DNA of 32,864 nucleotides. It comes from Moraxellaceae bacterium. GTDB lineage: Bacteria > Pseudomonadota > Gammaproteobacteria > Pseudomonadales > Moraxellaceae. The translations under genes and the position numbers were made by a program. Below, piece by piece: positions 1 to 8,994 of the stretch. The stretch is from the NCBI GenBank assembly GCA_014378805.1, contig JACMMY010000189.1, positions 1 through 32,864 on the forward strand. The letters run 5' to 3'. The stretch's first letter is position 1, and every line of letters starts with the position of its first letter. Under the pieces are notes generated by a model that had not been told where the DNA came from, searched no databases, and saw only the letters and a program-made list of their open reading frames with translations.

Positions 1-49
1 ACGGTCTTCTAAACCTAAAAAAATCAATTGTTTTTACATACTCTGGCGA

Positions 50-1114
50 CTAAAGAAACTCTTTTAGTAAAGGCATACTATCAGGCACTTCTACCAAGAA
101 TGTAGGCAAAACACGATCACAAAGCCATTGATGGAAAGAAGAAAGCTGTGAATGGTCTTTGGTTTCTGATAGTAAATAAAACAGCACTAACGGTAAATTA
201 TTCAAATAACCGTCTTTGCCATCACGGAAATAAAGACGTGCAAAAATACCGAGTACTTTAAGATGTCGCTGCGCGCCCATCCAGTCAAACCATTGTTGCA
301 ACTCTGCAAACGATGTTTTACCTAACCGTCCATTAATACTTTGACGTTCCCAATAAATTTTTAGCCATTCATTGACCTTCTCAGCAGGCCATTGCACATA
401 GGCATCACGCAACAAGGAAACGATGTCATAGGTCACAGGACCGATGACCGCGTCCTGAAAATCAATGACACCGAGTACTTCAGAATCATTCAACACCATC
501 AAATTACGGCAATGATAATCACGATGAACGACGACTTGTGGCTGGTGTAGCGCTTGATTTGCCAAAAAATCATAAGTTTCCATCAGTAAGGCTTGTTCTT
601 CTTTTGACGGTTTAAGCATTAAAAATTTACGCAAAAACCATTCATCAAATAAACTCATCTCATCAACAAGCTTGATTTCACCATAAGCAGGCAATGGATA
701 ACGTTCAAGTGGCGGCGTTTGTTGCAATTCGATAAGTTGATTCATCGCTTGAGAATATAATTGATCTACGTTATCTGAGGTCAATACCTGTGACAACACG
801 GTATCGCCAAAGTCTTCTAAAAGAATAAAACCTTGAGTGACATCACTTGCGATGATTTTTGGCACGCGCACATTGTGGCGACCCAACATTTCACAAATCG
901 CCAAGAACGGTCGGCAATCTTCACGAGGCGGTGGGGCGTCCATTACAATTAATGTCCGTCCAGAAACAAGCTCGGATAATTGAGCCGTTAAAATTTCGAT
1001 ACGATAATAACGACGGAAACTTGCGTCACCCGTGAGTGATATGAAATTTATTTCAGGGGTTTCTAGTTTTTCTATTACCCAGCCTTTCAGCGCAAGCAGA
1101 CGTTCAGTTAACAT
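50..1114 (-). CDS. amgK: AmgK-like N-acetylmuramate/N-acetylglucosamine kinase (phosphotransferase)
   Basis: A 354-residue aminoglycoside-phosphotransferase-fold kinase. The catalytic loop HRDYHCRN lies at residues 197-204 and the metal-binding IDFQDA at 217-222; LLEDFGD (98-104) is the hinge-like segment usual in this family. AmgK phosphorylates the anomeric hydroxyl of MurNAc (and GlcNAc) in the cytoplasm, feeding recycled wall sugars to MurU and so to UDP-MurNAc, bypassing the fosfomycin target MurA. The ATG start is at 1114. The gene is divergent from lptD, as is common in pseudomonads and Acinetobacter. murU, the usual downstream partner, would lie off the left edge; the 49 bases before this gene show no coding signal. 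Fold and motifs are seen directly; the sugar substrate is inferred from family and context, and a different small-molecule kinase remains possible. Confidence 0.82.
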   Translation of the reverse strand: MLTERLLALKGWVIEKLETPEINFISLTGDASFRRYYRIEILTAQLSELVSGRTLIVMDAPPPREDCRPFLAICEMLGRHNVRVPKIIASDVTQGFILLEDFGDTVLSQVLTSDNVDQLYSQAMNQLIELQQTPPLERYPLPAYGEIKLVDEMSLFDEWFLRKFLMLKPSKEEQALLMETYDFLANQALHQPQVVVHRDYHCRNLMVLNDSEVLGVIDFQDAVIGPVTYDIVSLLRDAYVQWPAEKVNEWLKIYWERQSINGRLGKTSFAELQQWFDWMGAQRHLKVLGIFARLYFRDGKDGYLNNLPLVLFYLLSETKDHSQLSSFHQWLCDRVLPTFLVEVPDSMPLLKEFL

Positions 1115-1275
1115 AAGTGATCAATCCTTGACAAAAAACAACGTTACCAAAAAAAGTATGAGTCATACAGTGACAATCATAACGCGAGTGTAGCCGCTCG
1201 TCATATTTTTCTCTATGATGCGAGTAGCCTTATATTTTGTAATAACGTAAATTTTTTCTCTTTTTCACACATTCG

Positions 1276-1297
1276 AATCATTATCATGATGGTGATT
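1276..1297. promoter_or_regulatory. Imperfect 22-bp palindrome upstream of lptD (possible operator)
   Basis: The arms AATCA and TGATT flank the self-complementary core ATCATGAT; 18 of 22 positions are symmetric. It ends 41 bases before the lptD start codon, inside the amgK/lptD divergent region. The left part (AATCATTATC) equals half of a Fur box, but the other half does not fit, so no regulator is named. It is seen in sequence; the operator role is inference. Confidence 0.35.
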
Positions 1298-1338
1298 GCG
1301 ATAAACTTAACCCTTCTGGTGCTAAACCTCTTTTTAAG

Positions 1339-3792
1339 ATGGATAATCTGAAATTGCGTCGATTTAAAATTCACAATCTAGCATTTGCTATTAGCCTTAT
1401 CTCTGCCTGTATTGCGGAGCAAGCAGCATATGCCGAGAATCCAAAAAGCACGACAAATAGCACAAATAGTAATGTGACTGACAATCGTTCAGCTGCAACA
1501 CTCGTCAATACAGAAAGCGCTTTAGATGCACCATTGTCATTTGGTTTTTACGACCGAAAACAGCTTGCAGAACTCCCAAAAGAGCAACAAATACCTGTTC
1601 CTGCTAGTTGTCGCGGTGTCTGGATTACACCAATACCGCTGAATAGTGACAAAAAAACCAATTCATCAATCAATGAATCCAGTACAACCACGCGTTCAGA
1701 TTATGCCTATTACGACCCCGATCAAGGCTCAGTTATGACGGGTAATGTTCGAATTAGTCAGCCTAATTATTTGATGACTGCGGATAAAGCCACCTTGGAT
1801 CAGGCTCAAACTATTGCAACAGCATCTGGAAATGTAAAAATAGCAAGTCCAGGTTTTGTCAGTTATGGTGGCACAGCTGTTTATAATTTAGAAACGAAGA
1901 CTGGCAGTATTAAAAACAGCAAATACATTGCGGAAGATCGGCAAGCACATGGTAGTGCCGGCGAAGTGATCCGTGAATCAGATCATCTTACGAGAATCAT
2001 CGATTCCGAATATTCAACGTGCGAGCCCGATACGGTTGGATGGAAACTTAAATCTCACCAACTGATTCTAAATCAAGAAACGGGCCGCGGTGTCGCAAGG
2101 GACGCAAGGCTTTACATAGGTAAAGTACCGATTTTTTATACACCCTATTTTAACTTCCCAATTGATGATCGTCGCGCGAGCGGAATTTTAATTCCAACTT
2201 TACGCTACAGCAGTCACAATGGGTTAGATTTTGCGCTACCCTATTATCTAAATTTAGCACCCAATTACGATGCAACTTTGACGCCGCGTATCATCACAAG
2301 TCGTAATCCGATGCTTGACGGTGAATTTCGTTTTCTGACGCAAAATTTTGGCAGTGGAATAATTGATGGCTCTTTTCTACCTAACGATCCTAAATATAAT
2401 GACTTAGACCGAAAGGAAATCAGATTTAAGCATGACTTAGCATTTAATTCACATTGGGATAGCCATATCAATCTAAATTATGTTTCTGATAAAGATTATT
2501 TTTCTGATGTTGGACAAACCCTCGGCCCCATCAATAATCTAAATCAAGAACGTTCTGCGACGCTGAATTATAATAATAGCACCCTGGGACTCATCGCTTC
2601 TTTACAGGCACTGAACTATCAAGGACTCGACAAAAGTGTTCCTGATATTTCCCGCCCTTACGGTCGAGTTCAGCTTAAACTAAATTATGATCAAGGTTCT
2701 TTGAATGGTTTAGAGCGATTTGCTTATAATGAAACTGGCTACTTTCAGCGTGAAATCAATGATGGTTCAGGTCCACAAACCAATGGTATTCGGCAATACA
2801 ATACATTGGGTTTTAAATATAATTTCCGTGAACCCAGTGGTTATTTGATTCCAAATGCATCTGTGCGTACACTGTTATACCAAGATCAAACCAACAATAA
2901 TAATCGAACACCAACCATTGTTGTCCCTCAATTTACATTCGATAGCGGGTTGTTTTTTGAACGTGATATTGGTACTTTTTTGCAAACTTTAGAACCGCGA
3001 TTTTTTTATGCCTATTCGCCTTATGTCAATCAAGATGCACTACCTGTCTTTGATACAACGTATACATCAAGTAATTATAATCAACTGTTTAACCCATCAC
3101 GTTTTGTCGGTAATGACCGCTTAGATGATAATAATTTCGCTACGCTAGGACTCACTAGTCGACTATATGATGCTGATGGACTTGAACGTCTCAGAATTGG
3201 CGTTGCTGATCGGTTTTATTTCAATGATCGCGAGACTAAACTATTTGCGGCAGATGCAATCGGTACTGCAAGATCATCGGGCATAGGTCTCGATCTTGGT
3301 GCAACATGGAGTAAACATCTTAGCTATAGTGGTAGCTCTTTATGGCTTGCTTCTGGAAAATTTTCAGCGAACTCATCTGACGTTCATTACACTACGGATA
3401 TAGGCAGTGTGTTGAGCTTAGGGTATATTTTTAGACGCAATGTTACAGAAGATCATCAAATTGGTTCAAGGCAAGCTACGGCTTCTTTTGTACAACCTGT
3501 TTATAATAATTTTAGGATATTAGGTTCGGTGCAGTACGATTATCAGACCAGTGCAGCTCGTGATGCACTTATTGGTGTAGATTATGATTCATGCTGTTGG
3601 AGTGTTTCTGTTTATGGTCGATCGTATTACAACGACTTTGAAGATCCACGCACAACGCGCGCACATACAGGAATCGTCTTCCAAGTTACATTTAAGGGAT
3701 TAGCAAGTAATTCTGAAAGTCCTCTTACAGCCCTGCTTAAGCAGAAAATTTATGGATTCACGCAGGTAGACTCATCGTGGCAAAAACGTTAA
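1339..3792 (+). CDS. lptD: LPS-assembly protein LptD
   Basis: Outer-membrane beta-barrel that, plugged by LptE, inserts lipooligosaccharide into the outer leaflet. The 817-residue product has a signal peptide (hydrophobic 13-24, likely cleavage after AYA at 30-32). A periplasmic OstA/LptA-like jellyroll follows (about 120-215), where repeats such as SVMTGNVRISQP are typical, then a C-terminal barrel from about 270 rich in alternating aromatic strands. The four structural cysteines are present: C91, C228 and the adjacent pair C752-C753, matching the two-disulfide arrangement of E. coli LptD. Residues 35-55 and 104-118 are Asn/Ser/Thr-rich linkers. The 3' end overlaps surA by 16 bases, so the two are co-transcribed and probably translationally coupled. 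Clear identification. Confidence 0.95.
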   Translation: MDNLKLRRFKIHNLAFAISLISACIAEQAAYAENPKSTTNSTNSNVTDNRSAATLVNTESALDAPLSFGFYDRKQLAELPKEQQIPVPASCRGVWITPIPLNSDKKTNSSINESSTTTRSDYAYYDPDQGSVMTGNVRISQPNYLMTADKATLDQAQTIATASGNVKIASPGFVSYGGTAVYNLETKTGSIKNSKYIAEDRQAHGSAGEVIRESDHLTRIIDSEYSTCEPDTVGWKLKSHQLILNQETGRGVARDARLYIGKVPIFYTPYFNFPIDDRRASGILIPTLRYSSHNGLDFALPYYLNLAPNYDATLTPRIITSRNPMLDGEFRFLTQNFGSGIIDGSFLPNDPKYNDLDRKEIRFKHDLAFNSHWDSHINLNYVSDKDYFSDVGQTLGPINNLNQERSATLNYNNSTLGLIASLQALNYQGLDKSVPDISRPYGRVQLKLNYDQGSLNGLERFAYNETGYFQREINDGSGPQTNGIRQYNTLGFKYNFREPSGYLIPNASVRTLLYQDQTNNNNRTPTIVVPQFTFDSGLFFERDIGTFLQTLEPRFFYAYSPYVNQDALPVFDTTYTSSNYNQLFNPSRFVGNDRLDDNNFATLGLTSRLYDADGLERLRIGVADRFYFNDRETKLFAADAIGTARSSGIGLDLGATWSKHLSYSGSSLWLASGKFSANSSDVHYTTDIGSVLSLGYIFRRNVTEDHQIGSRQATASFVQPVYNNFRILGSVQYDYQTSAARDALIGVDYDSCCWSVSVYGRSYYNDFEDPRTTRAHTGIVFQVTFKGLASNSESPLTALLKQKIYGFTQVDSSWQKR

Positions 3793-5168
3793 ACAAAGAT
3801 TTATACAATGCTTTTGGTCAGACTCAAAATCAGACTTTTTTTCGTAAAAAACTATTTTTTGCTAGAGCATTAACCTCAGCATTGAGCTTAAGTGCATCGA
3901 GTATTGCTTTAGTCATTCCAAATAGCGTAAGTGCGGCAACTCAGACTACTGTGGTTGCTACACCACTTGATTATGTGGTTGCTGTTGTCGATGATTCAAT
4001 CATTTTAGCGAGTGATATTACTCAAGCGATGCAGGGTGCGAAGCAACAGATTCTAGCGCACAAACAATCGATACCGCCGGATGATGTACTACAAGCAGAT
4101 GTTATTCGACAACTGATTTTGCGCAAAATTCAGTTAGGAATTATTGCTCGTAGCGGTGTGAGTATTGATGACAACACGCTCAATGCTGCCATTGACAATA
4201 TGGTTCAGCAACAAGGTCTCTCATCACGTAGTGAGTTCGAAAAGAAACTCAACGCAATTAAACCAAATGGTTTTGCAGAGTTCCGTCAGCAAATTCTAGA
4301 CGATTTAAATATTAATCGCTTACAACAACAACGCGTTGCAAGTCGACTTAAAATTACCGATAAAGACGTGGACAACTTCCTTAGTTCACCTCAAAGTGCT
4401 GAAGCACTTAAAACTGAATTTAATTTCAATATTATCCAAGTACCCATCGAAGATAAATCTAACGTACAAGAAATCGCTAAAGCAACAGCGATCGCAAACG
4501 TTGTCTTAGATCAACTCCGTGCAGGTAAACCCCTAGAGTCCTTGATCGCTCAATATAAACTTCAAGGTGGAGAGCAAGGTTGGCACAAATCTGATGAGCT
4601 TCCGACTCCCTTTATTGAAGCACTTTCAAGCTTAAAGCAAGGTGAGTTCAGCAAACCTTTCGTTACTTTAGAAGGTGTCGATATTTTGCAATCTGTTGGA
4701 ATGCGCGGTGCGGCTGGCGCAATGGTACATCAATATCATGTCAGACATATTCTTGCAAAAATAAACGAAGTGACCAGCCCCGCTGACGCAAAACTGAAGA
4801 TCGATGATATTTATACAAAACTTAAAGCGGGTGCATCTTTTTCAGAACTCGCAAAAACTTACTCTGATGATCCAGGTTCTGCTCAAAACGGAGGAGATTT
4901 AAGTTGGGTATCCGCAGGTGAAATGGTTCCAGCATTTGATGCTATGATGTTAAAAACACCTGTTGGTCAATTAAGTCCAATATTTCAATCGCAGTATGGT
5001 TGGCATATTTTAGAAGTGAATGAAACTCGGGATAAAGATATGACTGAGCAATATCGTCGAGATGTTGCAAAACAAACTTTATATAAACGCCAATTCCCAG
5101 TTGAACTTGATAACTGGTTGCGAGAAATTCGTGCAACAGCTTATGTGAATATGCGTGATAGCAAATAA
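3777..5168 (+). CDS. surA: Periplasmic chaperone/peptidyl-prolyl isomerase SurA
   Basis: SurA escorts unfolded outer-membrane proteins (LptD is a classic client) across the periplasm to the BAM complex. Length is 463 residues. The start is GTG at 3777, inside the end of lptD: no in-frame ATG occurs before the mature domain, and AGG lies about 11 bases upstream. The long N-terminus ends in a signal sequence with probable cleavage after VSA (51-53). The SurA N-domain follows (about 63-200), then a divergent first parvulin domain (about 213-306) and a well-conserved second one (321-413) with HVRHIL, GGDLSW and GWHILEV. The C-terminal helix rejoins the N-domain core. The usual downstream genes pdxA/rsmA are absent; the next gene is convergent. 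Confidence 0.94.
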   Translation: MAKTLNKDLYNAFGQTQNQTFFRKKLFFARALTSALSLSASSIALVIPNSVSAATQTTVVATPLDYVVAVVDDSIILASDITQAMQGAKQQILAHKQSIPPDDVLQADVIRQLILRKIQLGIIARSGVSIDDNTLNAAIDNMVQQQGLSSRSEFEKKLNAIKPNGFAEFRQQILDDLNINRLQQQRVASRLKITDKDVDNFLSSPQSAEALKTEFNFNIIQVPIEDKSNVQEIAKATAIANVVLDQLRAGKPLESLIAQYKLQGGEQGWHKSDELPTPFIEALSSLKQGEFSKPFVTLEGVDILQSVGMRGAAGAMVHQYHVRHILAKINEVTSPADAKLKIDDIYTKLKAGASFSELAKTYSDDPGSAQNGGDLSWVSAGEMVPAFDAMMLKTPVGQLSPIFQSQYGWHILEVNETRDKDMTEQYRRDVAKQTLYKRQFPVELDNWLREIRATAYVNMRDSK

Positions 5169-5181
5169 AAATTAATATCAT

Positions 5182-5210
5182 AATGACCTATATTTTATGT
5201 ATGGGTCATT
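5182..5210 (+). other. Stem-loop just after surA stop
   Basis: AATGACC at 5182-5188 pairs with GGTCATT at 5204-5210, and the stem can extend about three pairs inward with one G-U. No T-run follows, so it is not a classic terminator; it may protect the 3' end of the lptD-surA message. The stronger terminator is 120 bases further on. Confidence 0.4.
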
Positions 5211-5321
5211 GTGAGTAAGAATCACATACACTTAAAAAATAGAATATATCCGATTATAATATTAAAGATCGAATTAATTTCTTAATTTTCATTTATTATT
5301 AATAATCAGTTTAATTATCTC

Positions 5322-5358
5322 AAAAAAACACCGCATTAAAGCGGTGCTATTTTTTATT
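5322..5358. terminator. Bidirectional terminator between surA and hfq
   Basis: The stem CACCGC (5329-5334) pairs with GCGGTG (5341-5346) around a 6-base loop. Seven A precede it and a T-rich run follows, so it can end transcripts from both surA (plus) and hfq (minus). It fits the convergent layout. Confidence 0.85.
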
Positions 5359-5378
5359 AATAACTAATCATCAAATGA

Positions 5379-5858
5379 TTAGAAATTATTGTTGTCACTA
5401 CCGTCATCTTCAGAATCTTTATGTTCACCAAAATTTGGTGCTTGATTACCTGGAGTATGGCCATAACCTGAACCAAAACCGCCTTGTGCACCAAAACCAC
5501 CTTGACTACCAAAACCTGAGGGTTGTGCTGCACCGAAACCACGTGGCGCACCGAAACCACCAGTAGGTTGGCTACCAAAACCACCACCTTGAGGCCCGAA
5601 ACCTGCTGTAGGTGCAGCAAAGCCTGTTGGTTGTTCTACGCCAGTAGCAGGACGTGGATTACGTGCTGGTACAACGGTAGAAATGGCATGTTTATAAACC
5701 ATTTGGCTAACAGTATTTTTGAGTAAAACAACATACTGATCAAAAGATTCGATCTGTCCTTGCAGTTTAATTCCATTCACTAAGAAAATTGAAACTGGAA
5801 TACGCTCTTTGCGCAAGGCATTTAAAAACGGATCTTGTAATGTTTGACCTTTAGACAT
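5379..5858 (-). CDS. hfq: RNA chaperone Hfq with extended Gly/Phe-rich tail
   Basis: Hexameric Sm-like protein that pairs small RNAs with mRNAs. Residues 1-65 are almost identical to E. coli Hfq: Q8, the Sm1 segment FLVNGIKLQGQIESF, and YKHAIS with K56-H57 in the uridine-binding Sm2 site. Total length is 159 residues against 102 in E. coli. The extra part is a low-complexity tail: a linker (66-78), GFG(S/A)QGG-type repeats (79-133), then an acidic tip EHKDSEDDGSD (145-155). This tail is characteristic of Moraxellaceae. ATG start with GGAGAG just upstream. It follows miaA, the ancestral order, after a 112-base gap that may carry its own promoter. The terminator at 5322-5358 ends the transcript. 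Confidence 0.96.
   Translation of the reverse strand: MSKGQTLQDPFLNALRKERIPVSIFLVNGIKLQGQIESFDQYVVLLKNTVSQMVYKHAISTVVPARNPRPATGVEQPTGFAAPTAGFGPQGGGFGSQPTGGFGAPRGFGAAQPSGFGSQGGFGAQGGFGSGYGHTPGNQAPNFGEHKDSEDDGSDNNNF
5426..5624. repeat. Imperfect short repeats encoding the Hfq tail
   Basis: Tandem-like variants of ACCAAAACCACCTTG (plus strand) recur here and encode the GFGxQGG units of Hfq residues 79-145 on the minus strand. Repeat slippage would change tail length in steps of whole residues where units are multiples of three. The same composition produces spurious open frames on both strands. Confidence 0.6.
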
Positions 5859-5970
5859 TTCATTCTCTCCAAAAACTTAAAAATAACTCTAAATAAAAAG
5901 CTGCCACAATTAGCTGCTAATTGAATTTCTTATGTCACACGACAAGAGGTACAATTTTGAGGCATTCTCT

Positions 5971-6975
5971 TCAACTACGCAAGTGAAGAAAACCTTCATT
6001 AAGTGTATTAAATACCTGAACAGTGTGTGAATCGCGTAAAGATCTAATCCAAGTATACTGACGCTTTGCAAGTTGCCTTGTGGCATATAATGCACGATTC
6101 TTCATATCTAGTATGTTTTTATTGGTATTAACAGTCAATTGGTATTCTGTGAGCAGTTCATTTTGTGCGATAAGCGGTATTTCATTTTCAATTTGATCTA
6201 AATACTCCCAAACCTGTCGATAACCAACTGCGCGCATTGATGGAAACTCAGAAGTCAGAAATGGGCGTTGCCGAAGCGTTTTAACCTCATCAATAAAATC
6301 TGCTTCCCACATTTGATGCAAACGAAGCGCAATACGCTCATGTAACAGTGCACGATCTGGCACTAAGGCGTAAATTTTGAAACGATCTGATGATGACTCT
6401 ATAACCTGTTCATCATGATAATCACTGATTGCTCGCCCGCTGATCCGAAAAACCTCTAAAGCCCTCATCACGCGTTGGCGATCACTCGGTAGAAATCGTT
6501 GTGCCGCACGTGGATCAACGAGTGACAATTGCTGATGTATCCAATCCCAACCATATAGTTCAGCTTGTGCTGTAATTTCTGCGCGAATAGCTGCATCAGC
6601 TGCTGGCATCGCAGCCATGCCTGATAACAAACTGCGAAAATACAACATCGTTCCGCCGACAAGTAACGGAATTTTTCCTCGTTGTTGAATATCAGCGATT
6701 AAGCGTGTGGCATCTTCCACAAAAGTTGCAGCGGAATAGACTTCTTCTGGCTCAATAATATCGACCAAATGATGCGGATATTGACGTAATTCTTCTGCGG
6801 TAGGTTTAGCCGTTCCGATATTTAAACCACGATAGACCAACGCCGAATCAACTGAAATAATTTCATATTTACCCGAATTATATAATTCACAAGCCAATCC
6901 TGTTTTACCGCTGGCTGTAGGACCGATTAAACAGATGGCGGGAGGAAATTCAGTGGGTTTTTTAAGTAAAGTCAA
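5971..6975 (-). CDS. miaA: tRNA dimethylallyltransferase MiaA
   Basis: Transfers a dimethylallyl group to A37 of tRNAs reading UNN codons. The 334-residue protein opens with the P-loop GPTASGKT at about 18-25, followed by the substrate motif ISVDSALVYRGLNIGTAKP. Further on come LLVGGTMLYFRSL, DRQRVMRALEV and the tRNA-contacting RQLAKRQYTWIRS. The start is TTG at 6975, directly after the mutL stop codon and in the same frame; AGAGG sits 7 bases upstream, and no ATG or GTG lies between the TTG and the P-loop. It is therefore translated from an unusual, probably coupled start. hfq follows downstream. Identification is firm; only the start mechanism is inference. Confidence 0.94.
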   Translation of the reverse strand: MTLLKKPTEFPPAICLIGPTASGKTGLACELYNSGKYEIISVDSALVYRGLNIGTAKPTAEELRQYPHHLVDIIEPEEVYSAATFVEDATRLIADIQQRGKIPLLVGGTMLYFRSLLSGMAAMPAADAAIRAEITAQAELYGWDWIHQQLSLVDPRAAQRFLPSDRQRVMRALEVFRISGRAISDYHDEQVIESSSDRFKIYALVPDRALLHERIALRLHQMWEADFIDEVKTLRQRPFLTSEFPSMRAVGYRQVWEYLDQIENEIPLIAQNELLTEYQLTVNTNKNILDMKNRALYATRQLAKRQYTWIRSLRDSHTVQVFNTLNEGFLHLRS

Positions 6976-8994
6976 TCAATCGCCTCTGGCAAATAATTTA
7001 TCAAGCTGAGATAGTGGAAATGCGCGCCATGTTGGACGACCATGATTGCATTGGCTAGCAAACGGTGTATGTTCCATTTGTCGAAGTAAACCGTTCATTT
7101 CTGCAAGACTGAGCTGGCGATGCGCTCGTACTGCTCCATGACATGCCATTGTGCCGAGAATACGATCTCTTGCGCGAATCAAGCCACTATTATTGGTGTT
7201 TACAACTAGATCAGTTTCCGTTTGCTTTTGATGATCTGGTTCAGACAAATCAATATCAGACAATAACTGCTGAACCAAGGTAATGATATTTCCTCTGGCT
7301 AATAATGCTGGCACTGCACGCACAATAACGGTCTGCTCGCCTTGTCTGTCAATCTCTAAACCCAAACGATGTAAGCTATCTTGAATTTGTTCTGCCCGGT
7401 GCGCTTGTTGCGAGGTAACATCGACTGCGAGCGGCACTAAAAGCGGCTGCGTTTGCCACTGCTCGGCTTTATTGGCATCCCATGCCAGTTTGAGTTGCTC
7501 CAGCAGAATACGTTCATGTGCTGCGTGCATATCCACCATAATCAAACCATCGCGGTTTTGTGCCAAAATATAAATTCCATGCAACTGCGCAAGCGCAATT
7601 CCTAATGGATATTCATCCTTGGTTTGTGGCGCATCGTCAGAATTTGGATTGGTTGTAGGTCGTAATGCCTGCTGATATTGACTTAGAGCTGACTGAACGC
7701 CTCGATCTTGAAAGTTTTGAGTAGAATATGAATTTAAATTCGATTGCTGTTGAAACCCATTATTTTGCGAGAAGTCATGGTTAAGATTTTGTGGTCTATC
7801 TAATAATTGACTATCAACAGATGTCGTACCTATGTCATATTGATGCAGACCCAATACCGATTGCACTTGCTCAGGTTGACGTTGAGTCGGATGCAATGCA
7901 TCAGCAAGTTCAGCAGGCGCAGTTTGAAACTGTGACAGCACTTGCTTGGCATGATGCCGAACAAACTCATGGACTTCGCGCTGTGCCACGAAACGTACTT
8001 CATGCTTGGTCGGATGAACATTGACATCGACGCGTTCTGGATCAATCTCAAGAAATAACAGAAATGCAGGATGACGATGCCCATGCAAAACTGACTCATA
8101 GGCCATTCGTAAGGCATGACTGACACTGCGATCTTTCACCACGCGTCCATTGACATATAAATACTGTAAATCAGGTTGTCCGCGTGCTTCTGCAGGATGA
8201 CCCAACCAGCCCGCCAAACGTAAATCTAAACTTTGCGAATCTACCCAATGCGCAGTATCAGCAAAACGACCGCCCAAAATTTTACGCACACGTTGTAATC
8301 GTAGTTCGCCGCTATCCGCAATCGGAAAATCCATTTTGCGTTGATCTTGATGGATCAGTACAAATGCCACATCGAAATGCACCAACGCCATCCGACGTAT
8401 GACTTCTTCGATATGGCTATATTCTGTCGCGACACTTTTGAGGAACTTACGGCGTGCAGGCACGTTATAAAATAAGTCACGAATTACAACACGTGTACCG
8501 CGAGCATGTGCGACAGGCTTAGGGCTAATAAGTTCCTTCAGCGAAACTTGCGCTATCTCATGATCAATTGCCGTATCAACCATGACCTCAAAACCCAAGC
8601 CGTCATCGGTTTGGCTACTCGACAAACTGAAGCGCGAAATAGCCGCGATGGATGCTAACGCCTCACCACGAAAACCTAAGGTTGCAATAGCAGCCAACTG
8701 CTCTGCTGTGGAAATTTTACTAGTTGCATGACGTAATACAGCAAGCACTAAATCATCAGGATGAATACCACAGCCATTATCCAAGACTTCAATCAGTGAA
8801 GAACCGCCTTGCTGGATTCTCACTTCAATTCGCGTCGCGCCTGCATCTAATGCATTTTCTACTAACTCTTTAACGACGGATGCTGGACGCTCAACGACTT
8901 CACCCGCAGCAATTTGGTTGGCGAGTACCGCAGGAAGTTTATAAATACGTGATGCGTTTAAAGCGGTTGAAGAGTTGACTGTAGAATCATTCAT
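6976..8994 (-). CDS. mutL: DNA mismatch repair protein MutL
   Basis: Mismatch-repair matchmaker of 672 residues. The N-terminal GHKL ATPase carries QIAAGEVVERPASVVKELVE and the DNGCGI and GFRGEAL motifs. A Gln/Asn-rich linker spans about 365-455, and the dimerisation domain starts near 465. In that domain DMHAAHERILLE (from D488) fits the metal-binding endonuclease pattern DQHA-x2-E-x4-E with M for Q. ACHGAVRAH and CNHGRP (from C649) supply the partner motifs. This protein is therefore likely a nicking MutL, as in Pseudomonas, rather than the E. coli type that relies on MutH. ATG start directly after the tsaE stop (TAA|ATG), with GGGAAG about 8 bases upstream. miaA begins right after its TGA. 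Confidence 0.96.
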   Translation of the reverse strand: MNDSTVNSSTALNASRIYKLPAVLANQIAAGEVVERPASVVKELVENALDAGATRIEVRIQQGGSSLIEVLDNGCGIHPDDLVLAVLRHATSKISTAEQLAAIATLGFRGEALASIAAISRFSLSSSQTDDGLGFEVMVDTAIDHEIAQVSLKELISPKPVAHARGTRVVIRDLFYNVPARRKFLKSVATEYSHIEEVIRRMALVHFDVAFVLIHQDQRKMDFPIADSGELRLQRVRKILGGRFADTAHWVDSQSLDLRLAGWLGHPAEARGQPDLQYLYVNGRVVKDRSVSHALRMAYESVLHGHRHPAFLLFLEIDPERVDVNVHPTKHEVRFVAQREVHEFVRHHAKQVLSQFQTAPAELADALHPTQRQPEQVQSVLGLHQYDIGTTSVDSQLLDRPQNLNHDFSQNNGFQQQSNLNSYSTQNFQDRGVQSALSQYQQALRPTTNPNSDDAPQTKDEYPLGIALAQLHGIYILAQNRDGLIMVDMHAAHERILLEQLKLAWDANKAEQWQTQPLLVPLAVDVTSQQAHRAEQIQDSLHRLGLEIDRQGEQTVIVRAVPALLARGNIITLVQQLLSDIDLSEPDHQKQTETDLVVNTNNSGLIRARDRILGTMACHGAVRAHRQLSLAEMNGLLRQMEHTPFASQCNHGRPTWRAFPLSQLDKLFARGD

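Noticed and set aside
1128..1133. TTGACA as an lptD promoter -35
   Set aside because: No -10 at suitable spacing, and it lies over 200 bases from the gene.
5357..5620. Extra open frames on both strands across the Hfq tail
   Set aside because: They are low-complexity shadows of the Gly/Phe repeats with no domain and no start signal.
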